64,000 bases of DNA from Sneathiellales bacterium (GTDB lineage: Bacteria > Pseudomonadota > Alphaproteobacteria > JANQFL01): assembly GCA_028277845.1 (NCBI GenBank), contig JANQFL010000011.1, positions 124,001-188,000 of the forward strand. The letters are read 5' to 3'. The translations under genes were made by a program, and so were the position numbers. This document shows, piece after piece, positions 50,053 to 60,400 of this stretch (the first letter of the stretch is position 1; every line of letters starts with the position of its first letter). The notes beneath the pieces are model-generated. The model saw only the letters and a list, made by a program, of their open reading frames with translations. It was not told the origin of the DNA and ran no database searches.

Positions 50053-53000
50053 TCAGGGGATCGTGGTGTCAAACAGTGCAGCGTTGACATCCGCGACCGA
50101 TGTGTTGAGCACTGTGGCGAGGATTTCCCCCGAGGCAATGACTTTAATTACAGTGTCAGATCCGTCTGCCGTCACCGAGACATCGCCTACTGCCAGACCA
50201 TCATAGAGGCCGATGCTGTCTCCCTCGGAAAGATCGAAGTCGGTGATGACATCGCCTGTTTCGATGATGTCATCGAGTTCGGACAATCCGGGGTCACCTG
50301 CGGACGGCATGGACCCGTCGCCTTCGGCGAACCAGAAGGTATCCGCACCGTCTCCACCGGTCAGTGTGTCGGAACCGATTTGGCCGTAGAGGTCGTCGTC
50401 TCCATCGCCACCGACCAGGATGTCGGAGAACATGGTGAGATCCGAGTTATCGACACCTTCACCCAATTCGACGGTGATTCCGACATCCGTCTTACCTTCG
50501 TGGTAGAAGTCACCGTACATCTCGTCGTCACCGTCACCGCCTTCCATGGTGTCGCTGAACAGCTTGTAGGTGCCGTCGCTCGAGTCGTTGGAGTCGATTT
50601 GTACGGCGATCTCGCCGGTGGTGCCTTCCTCGATATAGCCGTCACCGACCATGAAGTCACCTTCGTCACCACCGTCCATGGTGTCGTTGAACATGTTGAA
50701 CTCGCCAACACCGCTGACTTCGATGTCCATGTCGCCTTCACCACCGAGGTAGAAGTCGCCAGCCATGTAATCACCTTCACCGAACCCGTTCATGGTGTCG
50801 TTGAAGAGATTGTAGGTGCCGTCGGCTACGTCGTAACTTTCAGAATCGCTGCCGGCCCTGATGCTGGTGAAGCCGTCCATGTCGAGGTAGAGGTCACCGA
50901 CCATCTCGTCTTCATGGGCGCCGCCATCGATGCTGTCGGACCAGGCCAGGAAAGTGTCGCTGAATTCGTCGTCACCTTCGCCGACCGTGCCGTAGGTGCC
51001 CAAGGCTTCAAGAGAAACGATGGCCGGGCAACTATTGCCGTGGCTGTCGAAGTAGACGTCGCCGATCAGCAGGTTGTTACCGTCGCGGCCGTCGATCGTG
51101 TCGTTGAAGCCTTCGAACGTCGTCCGCGAGGCATCGCTCGACGCGACATTGCCGTCACCGTCCCTGTCGGTATCGTTGTCCAGGCGCATCTCCAACTGGT
51201 GCAGCTTGCTGCCGAAGACATAGACGTCACCGACCAGGGTGTCGTCACGATCATGGCCCGTGATGGTGTCGTTGAAGACATCGAAGGTGTTGTCCGTCGC
51301 CTTGCCGTTGTAGTCGGCTCTGTTGTGGGCGACCAACTCGATGTCCAGTCCACCTTCGCCACAAGCGCCCTCAGCGAACACATCGCCCACCATGACGCCT
51401 TCACCGAAGCCCATGGTCATGGTGTCGTTGAACGCGTTGAACGTGTTGTTCGAGGCGCTGTTCTGCGAGTCGCTGTAGCTGTGGTAAATAGAGTCCGCGT
51501 GATTGTGAACCTCGAGGTCGATGTCCCCGGCACCTTCGGCCATGACGTCGCCGACGATGGTGTTGGTTTCGTAGAAATAGTAGCCATCGAGCGGACCGTT
51601 GTCGGTTTCCTCGATCTCGGGCAGATCCGGACCGTCTTCCGGGCCGCCGACGATGGTGTCGTTGTAGGCGTTGAACGTGTTGTTGTCCGCCGTACCGCCG
51701 GCACCATATTCGCCGTAATAGTCGTCACCGCGCGCTTCGTTGTGGATCTGCAGTTCCAACTCAGGGGTATTGCCGATGTTGTAGTAGCCGCCCATGAACA
51801 GGGCATCACCGACCAGGGTGTCGTGCGAACCGAAGCGGTAACGGGCTTCGGTCACGGTCGGCTTGGACGGGAACTCGAAGTCGTCAATGCCGCCGACAAT
51901 GGTGTCGTTGAAGGCATTGAACGTATTGTTGCTGGCCGAGCCGCCACCGAAATCGTATTGGTCGGTCCAGATCGAGAACCCTTCGGCGACGTTGACCACA
52001 TCCAGATCGAGATCGCCACGGCCGTAGCCACCGAAGTACAGGTCACCGACGGCGACGCCGCCGCCATTGCCGATATCGATGTCGTCGCTGAAGGTATTGA
52101 AGGTGTTGTTGTTGGCTTCGCCGCCTTCACCGTACGAACCGGTGGCATGGTTTTCGGTCACCATGACCAAGCCGCCGTCTTCGCTGTAGGGCCACTCCTG
52201 ATCGCCGCCGTCGACATTGCCGTCGTAGTAGACATCGCCGACGGCCTTGTCCCAGCCGTCCTGTCCGACGATGGTGTCGTTGAAGGCATTGAACTCGTTG
52301 TTATTCGCTTCGCCGCCTTCGCCGTAATAGCCGCTGGAATAGTAGTAGCTGCTGACAGCCTCATTGGTGACCTCGAGTTCACCTTCACCATAGCCACTAT
52401 AGGTGGTGACCATCAGATCGCCGATCAGATAGTCTTCGCCTTCGCTACCCTTGATGTTGTCGCTGAAGGCCGTGAAGGTGTTGTTATTGGCGTCACCGGC
52501 CACCGCATTGTAGTAGTGGCCACCCGTGCTCGAATGATAAGCGGTGTTTTCAACGTCGAAGTCGAACTTGAACTTGGATTTGTAATTGAATTCCTGGATC
52601 CAGACGTCGCCGACGATCGTACCGCCGCTGGCATTCTTGGTCAGGACTTCGATATCCGGTTCTTCGCTTTCTTCTTCCGGCGCGGCGTCGCCGCCGTGCA
52701 GGACATCGTTGAAGGCATTGAAGGTATTGCCACTGGCGCTCGGGTCCATGGCGCCTTCGGCGAACGTACCGCTCGCCGAGTTGTGGATGTCGAGGTCGGT
52801 CTCGTTATTGGAACCTTCGGCGAACACGTCACCGATGAGTACGTCTTCGCCCTCGTCGTCGCAGATACGGTCGTTGTAAGCAAAGAACGTGTTGCCGTCA
52901 GCCGAAAGGCCATTGTGCGACTTATTATGTATGTCGAGATCGATATCCTGTTTGTATCCCCAGACATGCACATCGCCGACGCTCAGGTCGTTGCCCTCAC

Positions 53001-54954
53001 CCGGACGCATGACGTCGTTGTAGGCATCGTAGTCGTTGCCGTCGGCTTCTTCTCCGCCGAAACGGAAACTCGACACACGATTTTCGACCGACAGGTCGAT
53101 GTCGCTACCTTCGCCCAGGTTGAAGCCCAGCACGTCACCGACCAGGTGATCGTCGCCGCCATGGCCGAGGATCGTGTCATTGTAGGCGTTGACGGACGCG
53201 CCGTTCACCGCAATGCCTTCCGCGAAAAGGCTGATTTGCTGATCGTCCTGATTGCCTTCACCGGGGCCGAACAGGCCATGGACGCCGACCTGCATGACGT
53301 CGCCCACCAGGATGTCATTCGCATCCGAACCGCACAGATCGTCATTGAAGGCCGTGACACTGCTGCCGTCGGCACCTTCGGCAAAAAACGCGCCGACTTG
53401 GGCGTTCAGCGAGATACCTTCGCCAAAACCGTAATAGTAGTTGTCGAAGCCCACTTCACCGAGGGCGCCCACATCACCGATCAGGACATTGCCGAAATCG
53501 TCGCCGAATTTGTCGCCGATACCGCCGAACGGCAGGCCAGAAAAGTCGCCGCTGCCTTCCGTGAAGACCGGGCCTTCCGCCTTGATGAAATCGTTGAACG
53601 CATTGACGCTGCCGCCTTCGGTAGCGACGGCGTCAAGCGCAACACCTTCGGCAAAGCCGATGCCTTCGCCATAAATGCCGCCCTGGCCGCCTTCACCGCT
53701 GAAGAACAGGCCGGTGGCGCCCACGTCACCGATCATGATGGCGTGGCCGTTGCCGGAGAACAGCACGTCGTTGAAATTGTTCGAACGGGATTCTTCGTGA
53801 TCGGACGCATGAAGATAGCTGCGGCCGATGCCGAACACGTCGTATCCATAGGGGCCAGCGACCTGCGGGCCGTAATCGAACTTGGCAAACGACACAGCCA
53901 TCGAGTCGCCGACGATCAACTCGTGACCGTCGCGGGCGTCGATGTAATCGTTGCCGCCGCCGCCGACCAGAACTTCGTAACCGCCTGAGGTGTCGCTGCC
54001 GAAAATGACATCGTCACCGGGCTCGCCGTAATCACCGTAGTAATAGTCAGCACTGGTAACCGGGTAATAGCCTTCGCCGGTGGACCACAGCTGCGGCGTG
54101 TCGCCATGCGCCAGATTGACGAGACCTTCGCCCGTCGAGACCATCCAGTCGTCGTCGCCGTGACCGATCATCGCCTGGAAGCCCTCGGCGCCCAGGCCGA
54201 TCATGACATCCGGGCCCTTGGTGCCTTCGAAGATTTCGTCGTGGCTTTCTTCGCCGCCATCCGGCGTATCTTCGACCGAAATCCGGCCGGACACCGGTCC
54301 GTCCCAGGTCGACATGTAAGCCGTAAACAGTTGCTCACAGGTGATTTCCGGGCAAATCTCTTCTTCCTCAGGCGCAAGCGCCGGGGCCACGTCGGGCTCC
54401 AGGAACACCACTTCCAGATCGACATCGGGAGCCGTGAACGACAGGCTGGTCGGACCCAACGGACCCAGCGGGTCGCCGGCCGGGCCGATCGGGCCCTGCG
54501 CCTGAGGCGCCACTGTCGAACCATCGTCATCCAGCGTACCGGTGGCGCCGGCGGCCGGAGCAATACCGGCCGGCAGTTCGCCGCCCGCGGCAGGGGTCGT
54601 CTGCGCCGCGGCGGTCGCCAGCATGTCGCCAGCCGCCATCTGCAAGTCACCCGAGAACGCGAAAGTCGGCGGCGTATCGGACTGCGATGCCGTGACGAAA
54701 TCCTTCAGGAGAATGCGAGTGCCGTCGCCCAAGGTGAGCATCAGGCCGTCGCCGATCAGCGTCATCGACGAGCCGTCGAGGTTTACATCGCTCAGATCAA
54801 TGCGGGCACCCGGCGCCACATCGATGACCCGATCCGCCGTGGCATCGGAAGCCGTCGTCGATGCTTGTGCGACTTGAACGAACGCCTGCTCGCTCGCAAC
54901 CTGCGTCTTGTTTTCCTGGGTTTCGGAAATACCAGACTTGTGATTCGTCGACAT
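50053..54954 (-). CDS. 1633-residue acidic secreted repeat protein with RTX-like C-terminus (candidate type I secretion substrate)
   Basis: AAGGGGT upstream of the ATG supports the start. No signal peptide is present. Residues 1-40 are polar. Residues 65-86 hold a short beta motif (LIGDGLMLTLGDGTRILLKD) also seen in the giant protein at 57409. Residues about 90-220 are a Pro/Ala/Gly linker with CPEITCEQLF. About 240-1500 consist of some 20 irregular repeats centred on NTFNAFNDTI...VGDV. The last 130 residues have RTX-like GGDGDDDLYGQIGSDTLTGG, then an aspartate-rich stretch and a hydrophobic end (ALFDTTIP), as in type I secreted proteins. Asp/Glu greatly exceed Lys/Arg. The TolC-like gene is divergent from it. 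Confidence 0.88.
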   Translation of the reverse strand: MSTNHKSGISETQENKTQVASEQAFVQVAQASTTASDATADRVIDVAPGARIDLSDVNLDGSSMTLIGDGLMLTLGDGTRILLKDFVTASQSDTPPTFAFSGDLQMAAGDMLATAAAQTTPAAGGELPAGIAPAAGATGTLDDDGSTVAPQAQGPIGPAGDPLGPLGPTSLSFTAPDVDLEVVFLEPDVAPALAPEEEEICPEITCEQLFTAYMSTWDGPVSGRISVEDTPDGGEESHDEIFEGTKGPDVMIGLGAEGFQAMIGHGDDDWMVSTGEGLVNLAHGDTPQLWSTGEGYYPVTSADYYYGDYGEPGDDVIFGSDTSGGYEVLVGGGGNDYIDARDGHELIVGDSMAVSFAKFDYGPQVAGPYGYDVFGIGRSYLHASDHEESRSNNFNDVLFSGNGHAIMIGDVGATGLFFSGEGGQGGIYGEGIGFAEGVALDAVATEGGSVNAFNDFIKAEGPVFTEGSGDFSGLPFGGIGDKFGDDFGNVLIGDVGALGEVGFDNYYYGFGEGISLNAQVGAFFAEGADGSSVTAFNDDLCGSDANDILVGDVMQVGVHGLFGPGEGNQDDQQISLFAEGIAVNGASVNAYNDTILGHGGDDHLVGDVLGFNLGEGSDIDLSVENRVSSFRFGGEEADGNDYDAYNDVMRPGEGNDLSVGDVHVWGYKQDIDLDIHNKSHNGLSADGNTFFAYNDRICDDEGEDVLIGDVFAEGSNNETDLDIHNSASGTFAEGAMDPSASGNTFNAFNDVLHGGDAAPEEESEEPDIEVLTKNASGGTIVGDVWIQEFNYKSKFKFDFDVENTAYHSSTGGHYYNAVAGDANNNTFTAFSDNIKGSEGEDYLIGDLMVTTYSGYGEGELEVTNEAVSSYYYSSGYYGEGGEANNNEFNAFNDTIVGQDGWDKAVGDVYYDGNVDGGDQEWPYSEDGGLVMVTENHATGSYGEGGEANNNTFNTFSDDIDIGNGGGVAVGDLYFGGYGRGDLDLDVVNVAEGFSIWTDQYDFGGGSASNNTFNAFNDTIVGGIDDFEFPSKPTVTEARYRFGSHDTLVGDALFMGGYYNIGNTPELELQIHNEARGDDYYGEYGAGGTADNNTFNAYNDTIVGGPEDGPDLPEIEETDNGPLDGYYFYETNTIVGDVMAEGAGDIDLEVHNHADSIYHSYSDSQNSASNNTFNAFNDTMTMGFGEGVMVGDVFAEGACGEGGLDIELVAHNRADYNGKATDNTFDVFNDTITGHDRDDTLVGDVYVFGSKLHQLEMRLDNDTDRDGDGNVASSDASRTTFEGFNDTIDGRDGNNLLIGDVYFDSHGNSCPAIVSLEALGTYGTVGEGDDEFSDTFLAWSDSIDGGAHEDEMVGDLYLDMDGFTSIRAGSDSESYDVADGTYNLFNDTMNGFGEGDYMAGDFYLGGEGDMDIEVSGVGEFNMFNDTMDGGDEGDFMVGDGYIEEGTTGEIAVQIDSNDSSDGTYKLFSDTMEGGDGDDEMYGDFYHEGKTDVGITVELGEGVDNSDLTMFSDILVGGDGDDDLYGQIGSDTLTGGDGADTFWFAEGDGSMPSAGDPGLSELDDIIETGDVITDFDLSEGDSIGLYDGLAVGDVSVTADGSDTVIKVIASGEILATVLNTSVADVNAALFDTTIP

Positions 54955-55629
54955 CTGTTTAGACCCCTTAATTTTTAGTCGGTACGCACGGCGAGCCCCG
55001 CCACGCGAGGTTTCGCCAATATTCCAATCAAATTTTACTCATCCGGTTTTCTGGAGGGGAATCAAAATAGGCCTGTCCTATACATCATAGTGTGAGCAAT
55101 GTCATTTTTTTGCCCCACTAAAGTTAACGCGCCGACCCGATGGTCAATTCCCGGAGAGACCTGCACCCAAAGGGCTGAATAACTCGTCCACCGTGTCACT
55201 TTACGGCACCGTCCAACGCCTGGCGCGTATCCCGACCCACGACTAATCATTTGAAAATAAAGTGAAACCTCCGCACAACTCCGTCACGACAGGGCTGCAG
55301 CAACTTTGGCCGGGATGTTGCCACGCAGTAATCGATCGGCGGTCGCGTGCGGTTCGCCGATTGCCGGACGGTTGAAGCGGGCGAATTGTGTTTGCCGGAC
55401 ATGGTTAACATCCGCGGACATCGAACAACGCCGAAGTATTAACAACGATTAAGATTTTCCCGAGGGAAAACAGTGCTGTAGGACATCAACCGTTGCTCGC
55501 AATTCCCTGTGCTACAATCAATCGTTGCAAGCGAACCGCAATTTGTAAAATGGTTAACGACGATGGTTGACCGGACGCATCGGTCGGGTGATTATGCCGC
55601 CGATGCAACCGAGAGCGGCAGGGAGCGCG
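54955..55629. other. 675-bp divergent intergenic region of secretion locus
   Basis: I find no gene and no strong repeat. A TTAA-N6-TTAA occurs at 55439-55452, one base short of a CtrA box, and a GTTAAC at 55132. Promoters for the large leftward gene and the TolC-like gene must lie here. Confidence 0.5.
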
Positions 55630-56958
55630 ATGAAACCGATGCGTCCGACGGCGTCACATTGCGCTGGGGTTTTTGGCCTCTTTTTGGCCGGAACAGTACT
55701 CACCGGGCTACCGACCAGCGCCGAAACCCTGAACCAGGAGCTTAAGGTTCTGCTCTCGACTCACCCGCAGCTACATGCCGCCTCAAAGGCCGTTAATTCA
55801 GCCAAATCGGCCCGGACCGAGGCGTTTTCGGGATTTTTGCCGCAGGTCACGTTATCGGGTGATTATGGTTACGAATACACGGACAGTCCGGCCCGCCGGG
55901 CCAACCCGGGCGATGCCCTGGACACCACGCGAAACAGCGTGACTTTGACCGTTACGGAAAACCTGTTCGACGGATTTCGCGATTCGGCCAATGTCGACCT
56001 GGCCGCCGTGAATCAGAACATCGCGTCAGATAACCTGGAAAGCGTCAGCCAAACCCTGCTGTTCCAGGGCACCACGGCTTTTTTGAATGTCATCCGTTCG
56101 AGCCGTCTGGTCCAGCTCGCGCGGGAAGACGAAGTGACCATACAGCGTCAGCTCAAGCTGGAAAACGAACGGGTACGCAAGGGTTCCGGCATTGGCGTCG
56201 ACGTTCTGCTGGCCAAATCCCGCTTGCAGGTTTCGAAGGAGCGGCGCGTCGCGTTCGAAGGCCGATTGCGCCAGTCCATGGATACCTATTTGAAATTGTT
56301 TGGGAAAATGGCCGACCCGGAGGCTCTCGTCGACCCGATCCCGCCGTTGGATATTCTGCCGGCAAACGTCAATGAGGCGATTTCGATCGCCCTGAAGACC
56401 AATCCGCGGCTGAAATCGGCATCCCGCAATATCGACGCCGCGGAACACCGCCGCCGCGCCGCCGAGGCCGACCTGTATCCGCGCATCGATCTGGTGGCCA
56501 AAGGCAACCATGAGAACGACGTTGACGGCGTGGTCGGTCGCCGGACCGATTATTCGGTGCTGCTGGAAGCCCGCTGGGACCTGTTTTCCGGTTTCCGCAC
56601 ACGCTCGCGCATCGATCAGGCGGAAATCGCCCAGGCTATCAGCCGGGACGACCTGTCCGACAACAACCGCAGCGTCATCGAGGAAACCCGGCTGGCCTGG
56701 GATGCCTTGTCGACGACGAAGGAGCGGGTCAGCCTGCTGGGCAATGCGGTCACCATTGCCAGCGAAGTTTTCGAAGCCCGCGAGAAACTGCGCCGGGCAG
56801 GCAAGGAATCGGTGATCAATGTGCTCGACGCGCAGCAGGAACTCAACCGCGCCCGCATCAACTTCACCGAAGCCAATTACGACGCGCGAACGGCGGCCTA
56901 CCGCCTGCTCCTGGCGATGGGCCGGATGACCGTCAAGGACATGGGCCTGAGCGAATAG
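55630..56958 (+). CDS. TolC-family outer-membrane channel
   Basis: The 442-residue protein starts at ATG 55630 with AGGGAG upstream and has a signal peptide (HCAGVFGLFLAGTVLTGLPTSA). The body is the internally duplicated TolC pattern: ETLNQELKVLLSTHPQLHAA, QVTLSGDYGYEY, TVTENLFDGFRD, and in the second half ISIALKTNPRLKSA, LEARWDLFSGFRT, SVINVLDAQQELNRARINF. TolC proteins form the outer-membrane exit of type I secretion systems. Placed between the two very large secreted-type proteins it is almost surely their channel; the ABC and membrane-fusion partners are not in the window. Confidence 0.9.
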   Translation: MKPMRPTASHCAGVFGLFLAGTVLTGLPTSAETLNQELKVLLSTHPQLHAASKAVNSAKSARTEAFSGFLPQVTLSGDYGYEYTDSPARRANPGDALDTTRNSVTLTVTENLFDGFRDSANVDLAAVNQNIASDNLESVSQTLLFQGTTAFLNVIRSSRLVQLAREDEVTIQRQLKLENERVRKGSGIGVDVLLAKSRLQVSKERRVAFEGRLRQSMDTYLKLFGKMADPEALVDPIPPLDILPANVNEAISIALKTNPRLKSASRNIDAAEHRRRAAEADLYPRIDLVAKGNHENDVDGVVGRRTDYSVLLEARWDLFSGFRTRSRIDQAEIAQAISRDDLSDNNRSVIEETRLAWDALSTTKERVSLLGNAVTIASEVFEAREKLRRAGKESVINVLDAQQELNRARINFTEANYDARTAAYRLLLAMGRMTVKDMGLSE

Positions 56959-57408
56959 TCCGATTGCCCGGCAATTCGGGACTGTCGAAGTTTCTTACAC
57001 GCAAAATCGCATCCTATGTCAACCCGACCCTTGATTAACGCCGGGGAAACTGGGGAAAATGAAGCAACCATCGGCATCGGCCCCATTCCTGTGAGTCGGA
57101 ATACTTTACAATTCCTGGTCCCTGAATTGTCCCGTAAACCATAAGGTTTCAGCCGTTCCGCCAAAATTCTGATTTGGCACAAGCTTTGCTCGCCTCAGGG
57201 TTAAGCAAGTGTTAATTTGCTTTGGTTTTGAGCGATTAGCTTTGTAAAAGTGTTTGTCTGAACCCGTTTCACGGGCGTCTGTACCGACCGGGTCGTGATC
57301 GCGGTCACATACGCCGCCGTGGAGCGGTGTTTTCTTTGGAACCGCACCGGACGGTTTGTCCGGTTCTTGAAAAACGATGACGGTTCCAGGAATGCCAAAA
57401 GGGGTGGC
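56959..57408. other. 450-bp leader region of the giant gene
   Basis: No gene is supported. The region is less GC-rich than its flanks and contains the CtrA-type site at 57201-57215. The 190 bp between that site and the start may be a 5' untranslated leader; small stems can be drawn, but none is striking. Confidence 0.5.
57201..57215. promoter_or_regulatory. CtrA-type box TTAA-N7-TTAA
   Basis: TTAA (57201-57204), seven bases, TTAA (57212-57215) followed by T instead of the preferred C. It lies 194 bp upstream of the giant adhesin-like gene. Together with the DivK-like gene and its own box, it suggests that this organism has a CtrA regulon; one site alone is weak evidence. Confidence 0.45.
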
Positions 57409-60400
57409 ATGAGGACGGAAGAATCGGATACGACCGCTGGCGCGGGGGGCACGGGTGCCGACACAGTCGTTTTACATGCGGCCGAGGCACCGCGCCTGGT
57501 CGTCCCGGGTGGTGATTTTCTCCTCAAGGCGGCTTTTTCCCGTGACGGCGATGACCTGATCCTGACCGGCGCTGACGGCGCGACTGTCATCGTCCAAGAT
57601 TTTTTCCTGCAGGAGGCACCGCCGACACTGGAAACCCTGTCGGGTGCCCGGATCCCGCCGGACCTGGCGACGGCACTGGCGGGCCCGCAAGTGGCCGGCA
57701 TGATGGCACAGGCGGGCGGTGCTTCCGGCGGCCAGCCGATCGGCACGGTCAAGACCATCGAAGGCGAGGTGTTCGCTACCCGGGCCAACGGCGTCGTCGA
57801 CACGCTTTCGACCAACGATCCGGTCTTCCAGGGGGACGTCATCACGACCGGCGACGGCAGCCAGATCGGCATCGTCTTCGTCGATGGCACCAATTTCTCC
57901 TTGAGCGCCAACGCCCGCATGGTGCTGGACAGCCTGGTTTACGATCCCGGCACCGGCGGCGGCGGCATGCAGGTTTCCGCTCTGCAGGGCGCATTCGCGT
58001 TTATCACCGGCTCCATCGCCAAGAGTGGCGGCGAGGGCATGACCGTACGCACGCCGGTGGCCGAAATCGGCATCCGCGGCACCACCGTCAATGGCGACCT
58101 GCAGGTCGAAGGCGCGGAAAGCCGGATCACCCTGACGCCCGACCTGGTCACCAAACACGTCGGCAAGGTGGAAGTGCGCAACGCCGCGGGCCTCGAAATC
58201 CTCGATGAGGCGTTCGAAAGCACCACGGTTTTCAGTTTCTTCGCGCCGCCGAGCCAGCCGGAAATCATTCCGCCGGCCGAATTTCAGGCCGTACACGGCG
58301 GCGCCGCCAACGTTCTCCAGAACACCTATCAGTTGTACCTGGAAGACGAGCGGCGGCGCGAAAACGGTGACGACGACGCGCCACCGGGCGCCCCCGGCAG
58401 CGCACCCGGTGGCGGGTCCGACGAGGAGAGTGGCGGCGGCGGCGCGCCCGGAGCCGAAGGCGGCGACGGCGATCAAGGTAGCCTGGACCCGACACCGGAA
58501 GAACTGGCCCAAATCGCGGCTGCCGCCGGCGGCCAGGAAGGCGACGGGGGCGACGAAGGCCAGGACGACGGCACCGGCGATCAACCGGGTGACGACCAGG
58601 GCGATACCGGCGACGGGCAAGGCGGCGGCCAGCAGACCCAAGGCGGTGCCGGGTCTCCGTTTGTCGTCACAACCAATGAGCCGTCCACGACGATCACGCC
58701 ACCTCCACCTGCACCGCCGACGCCGACCAGCACGCCGACACCGACACCTCCTGCCCCGAGCACGCCGACTAGTCCCAGTCCACCGCCGCCACCGCCGCCG
58801 CCTGTGGTGATTCCGGATCCTCCGACGCCACCGGTCAATCAGACCATCGTTGGTGACGCGGGCGACAACGTTCTGACCGGCGGTGCGGGCAATGACTTCA
58901 TCGACGGCGGCGCCGGCAACGACACCATCTCCGGCGGCGACGGCGACGATACGATCCGCGGCGGCGAAGGCGACGACACCATCGACGGTGGCGCCGGCAA
59001 TGACGACATCATCGCCACGCCTGGCGCCGACAACGTGCAGGGCGGCAGCGGCAACGACATCATCGTCACGGGCGAGGACGACGACACCGTCGACGGTGGC
59101 GCGGGCGACGACCAGATCACAGGCGGCGAGGACGACGATACCATCGAAGGCGGTTCGGGCACGGATACCGCCATTTACAGCGGCGCCTACAACAACGGCG
59201 AAGGCTATACGGTGACGATCGTCGACGGCACCATCACGGTTACCGACGACGATGACAGCGACGGTGATGACGGCACCGATACTTTGACCGGTATCGAACG
59301 GCTGCAGTTCACGGACATCACCATCGACGTTGCCAACCTGCCGACCATCTCGGTCGACGACCCTGTCGTCGACGAAGACGCCGGCACGGTCACGTTCATT
59401 CTGACTCTGTCGGCCGTCCCGGTGCTGCCGGTGCAGGTGGACTACGCTACGGCAGACGGCACCGCTCAGGCCGACAGCGACTATGTCGCTGAGGCCAGCA
59501 CCGCAAACTTCGCGATTGGCCAGACCCAGACCACGGTCACCGTCGACCTGACCGACGACAGCCTGGTGGAAGGGCCGGAAGGCTTTACCCTCAATCTCAG
59601 CAACCCGGTCAATGCCACCATCGCCGACGGTTCCGGCGCGGCAACTATCAACGACGACGACACCGCGCCGGTCATTGCGCCCAACCAGTCGTTCTCGGTC
59701 GACGAGAACAGCGGATCCGGCGTTTTGGTCGGCACGGTCCTGGCCTCCGACGCCGACGGCGACGCGCCGGAAAACTTCCAGATCGTTTCGGGCAACGAAG
59801 CCGGCAATTTCACCATCAACTCGAAGACCGGTGAGATTTCCGTATCCACGACAGCCGATCTGGACTTCGAGGGTACCAATACGTTTACCCTCGGCATCAC
59901 GACGTCCGACGGCGCCAACACCTCGGCTGAGGTGGATGTCGTCATCAATCTGAACGACGTCAACGAACAGCCGACCGATGTCGACGCGCCCAGCGCCAGC
60001 GTCGCCGAAGATGCGGCCGCGGGCACAGTGGTGGGTAGTCTGGCCGCCACCGATCCCGACGCAGGAGACAGCCACACCTTCTCGTTCGCATCCGGCGGCG
60101 ACGGGGGCGGACGGTTCGAAATCGTCGGCGATCAAATCCGTGTGGCCAGTGGGGCCAGCTTCGACTTCGAAACCGAACCGTCCATCGACGTCACCGTGAT
60201 CGCCGAAGACAGCGGCGGCCTGACCCACCAGGAAGTGATATCGGTCGCCATCGGCGACGCCAACGACGCCCCGGTCGTCGATAGCGAGATACCCGACCAG
60301 GCCGCGGCGGAAGACCAACAGTTCAATTTCACCTTCGATGCCGACGCCTTCGACGATCCGGACGCCGGCGATAGCCTGACCTATACGGCGGCCTTGCCCG

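Noticed and set aside
49525-53988. 1487-residue open frame opposite the large acidic repeat gene
   Set aside because: The antisense of Asp/Asn/Gly/Val-rich repeats has few stops. The frame has no start signals, and the minus-strand frame has a good start, linker, repeats and terminator.
55439-55452. CtrA box in the TolC-like gene's upstream region
   Set aside because: The spacing between the TTAA elements is six, not seven, bases.
57472-60318. 948-residue minus-strand frame across the giant gene's 5' part
   Set aside because: The plus strand encodes clear FecR, RTX and Calx-beta domains here, so the minus frame is a mirror artefact.
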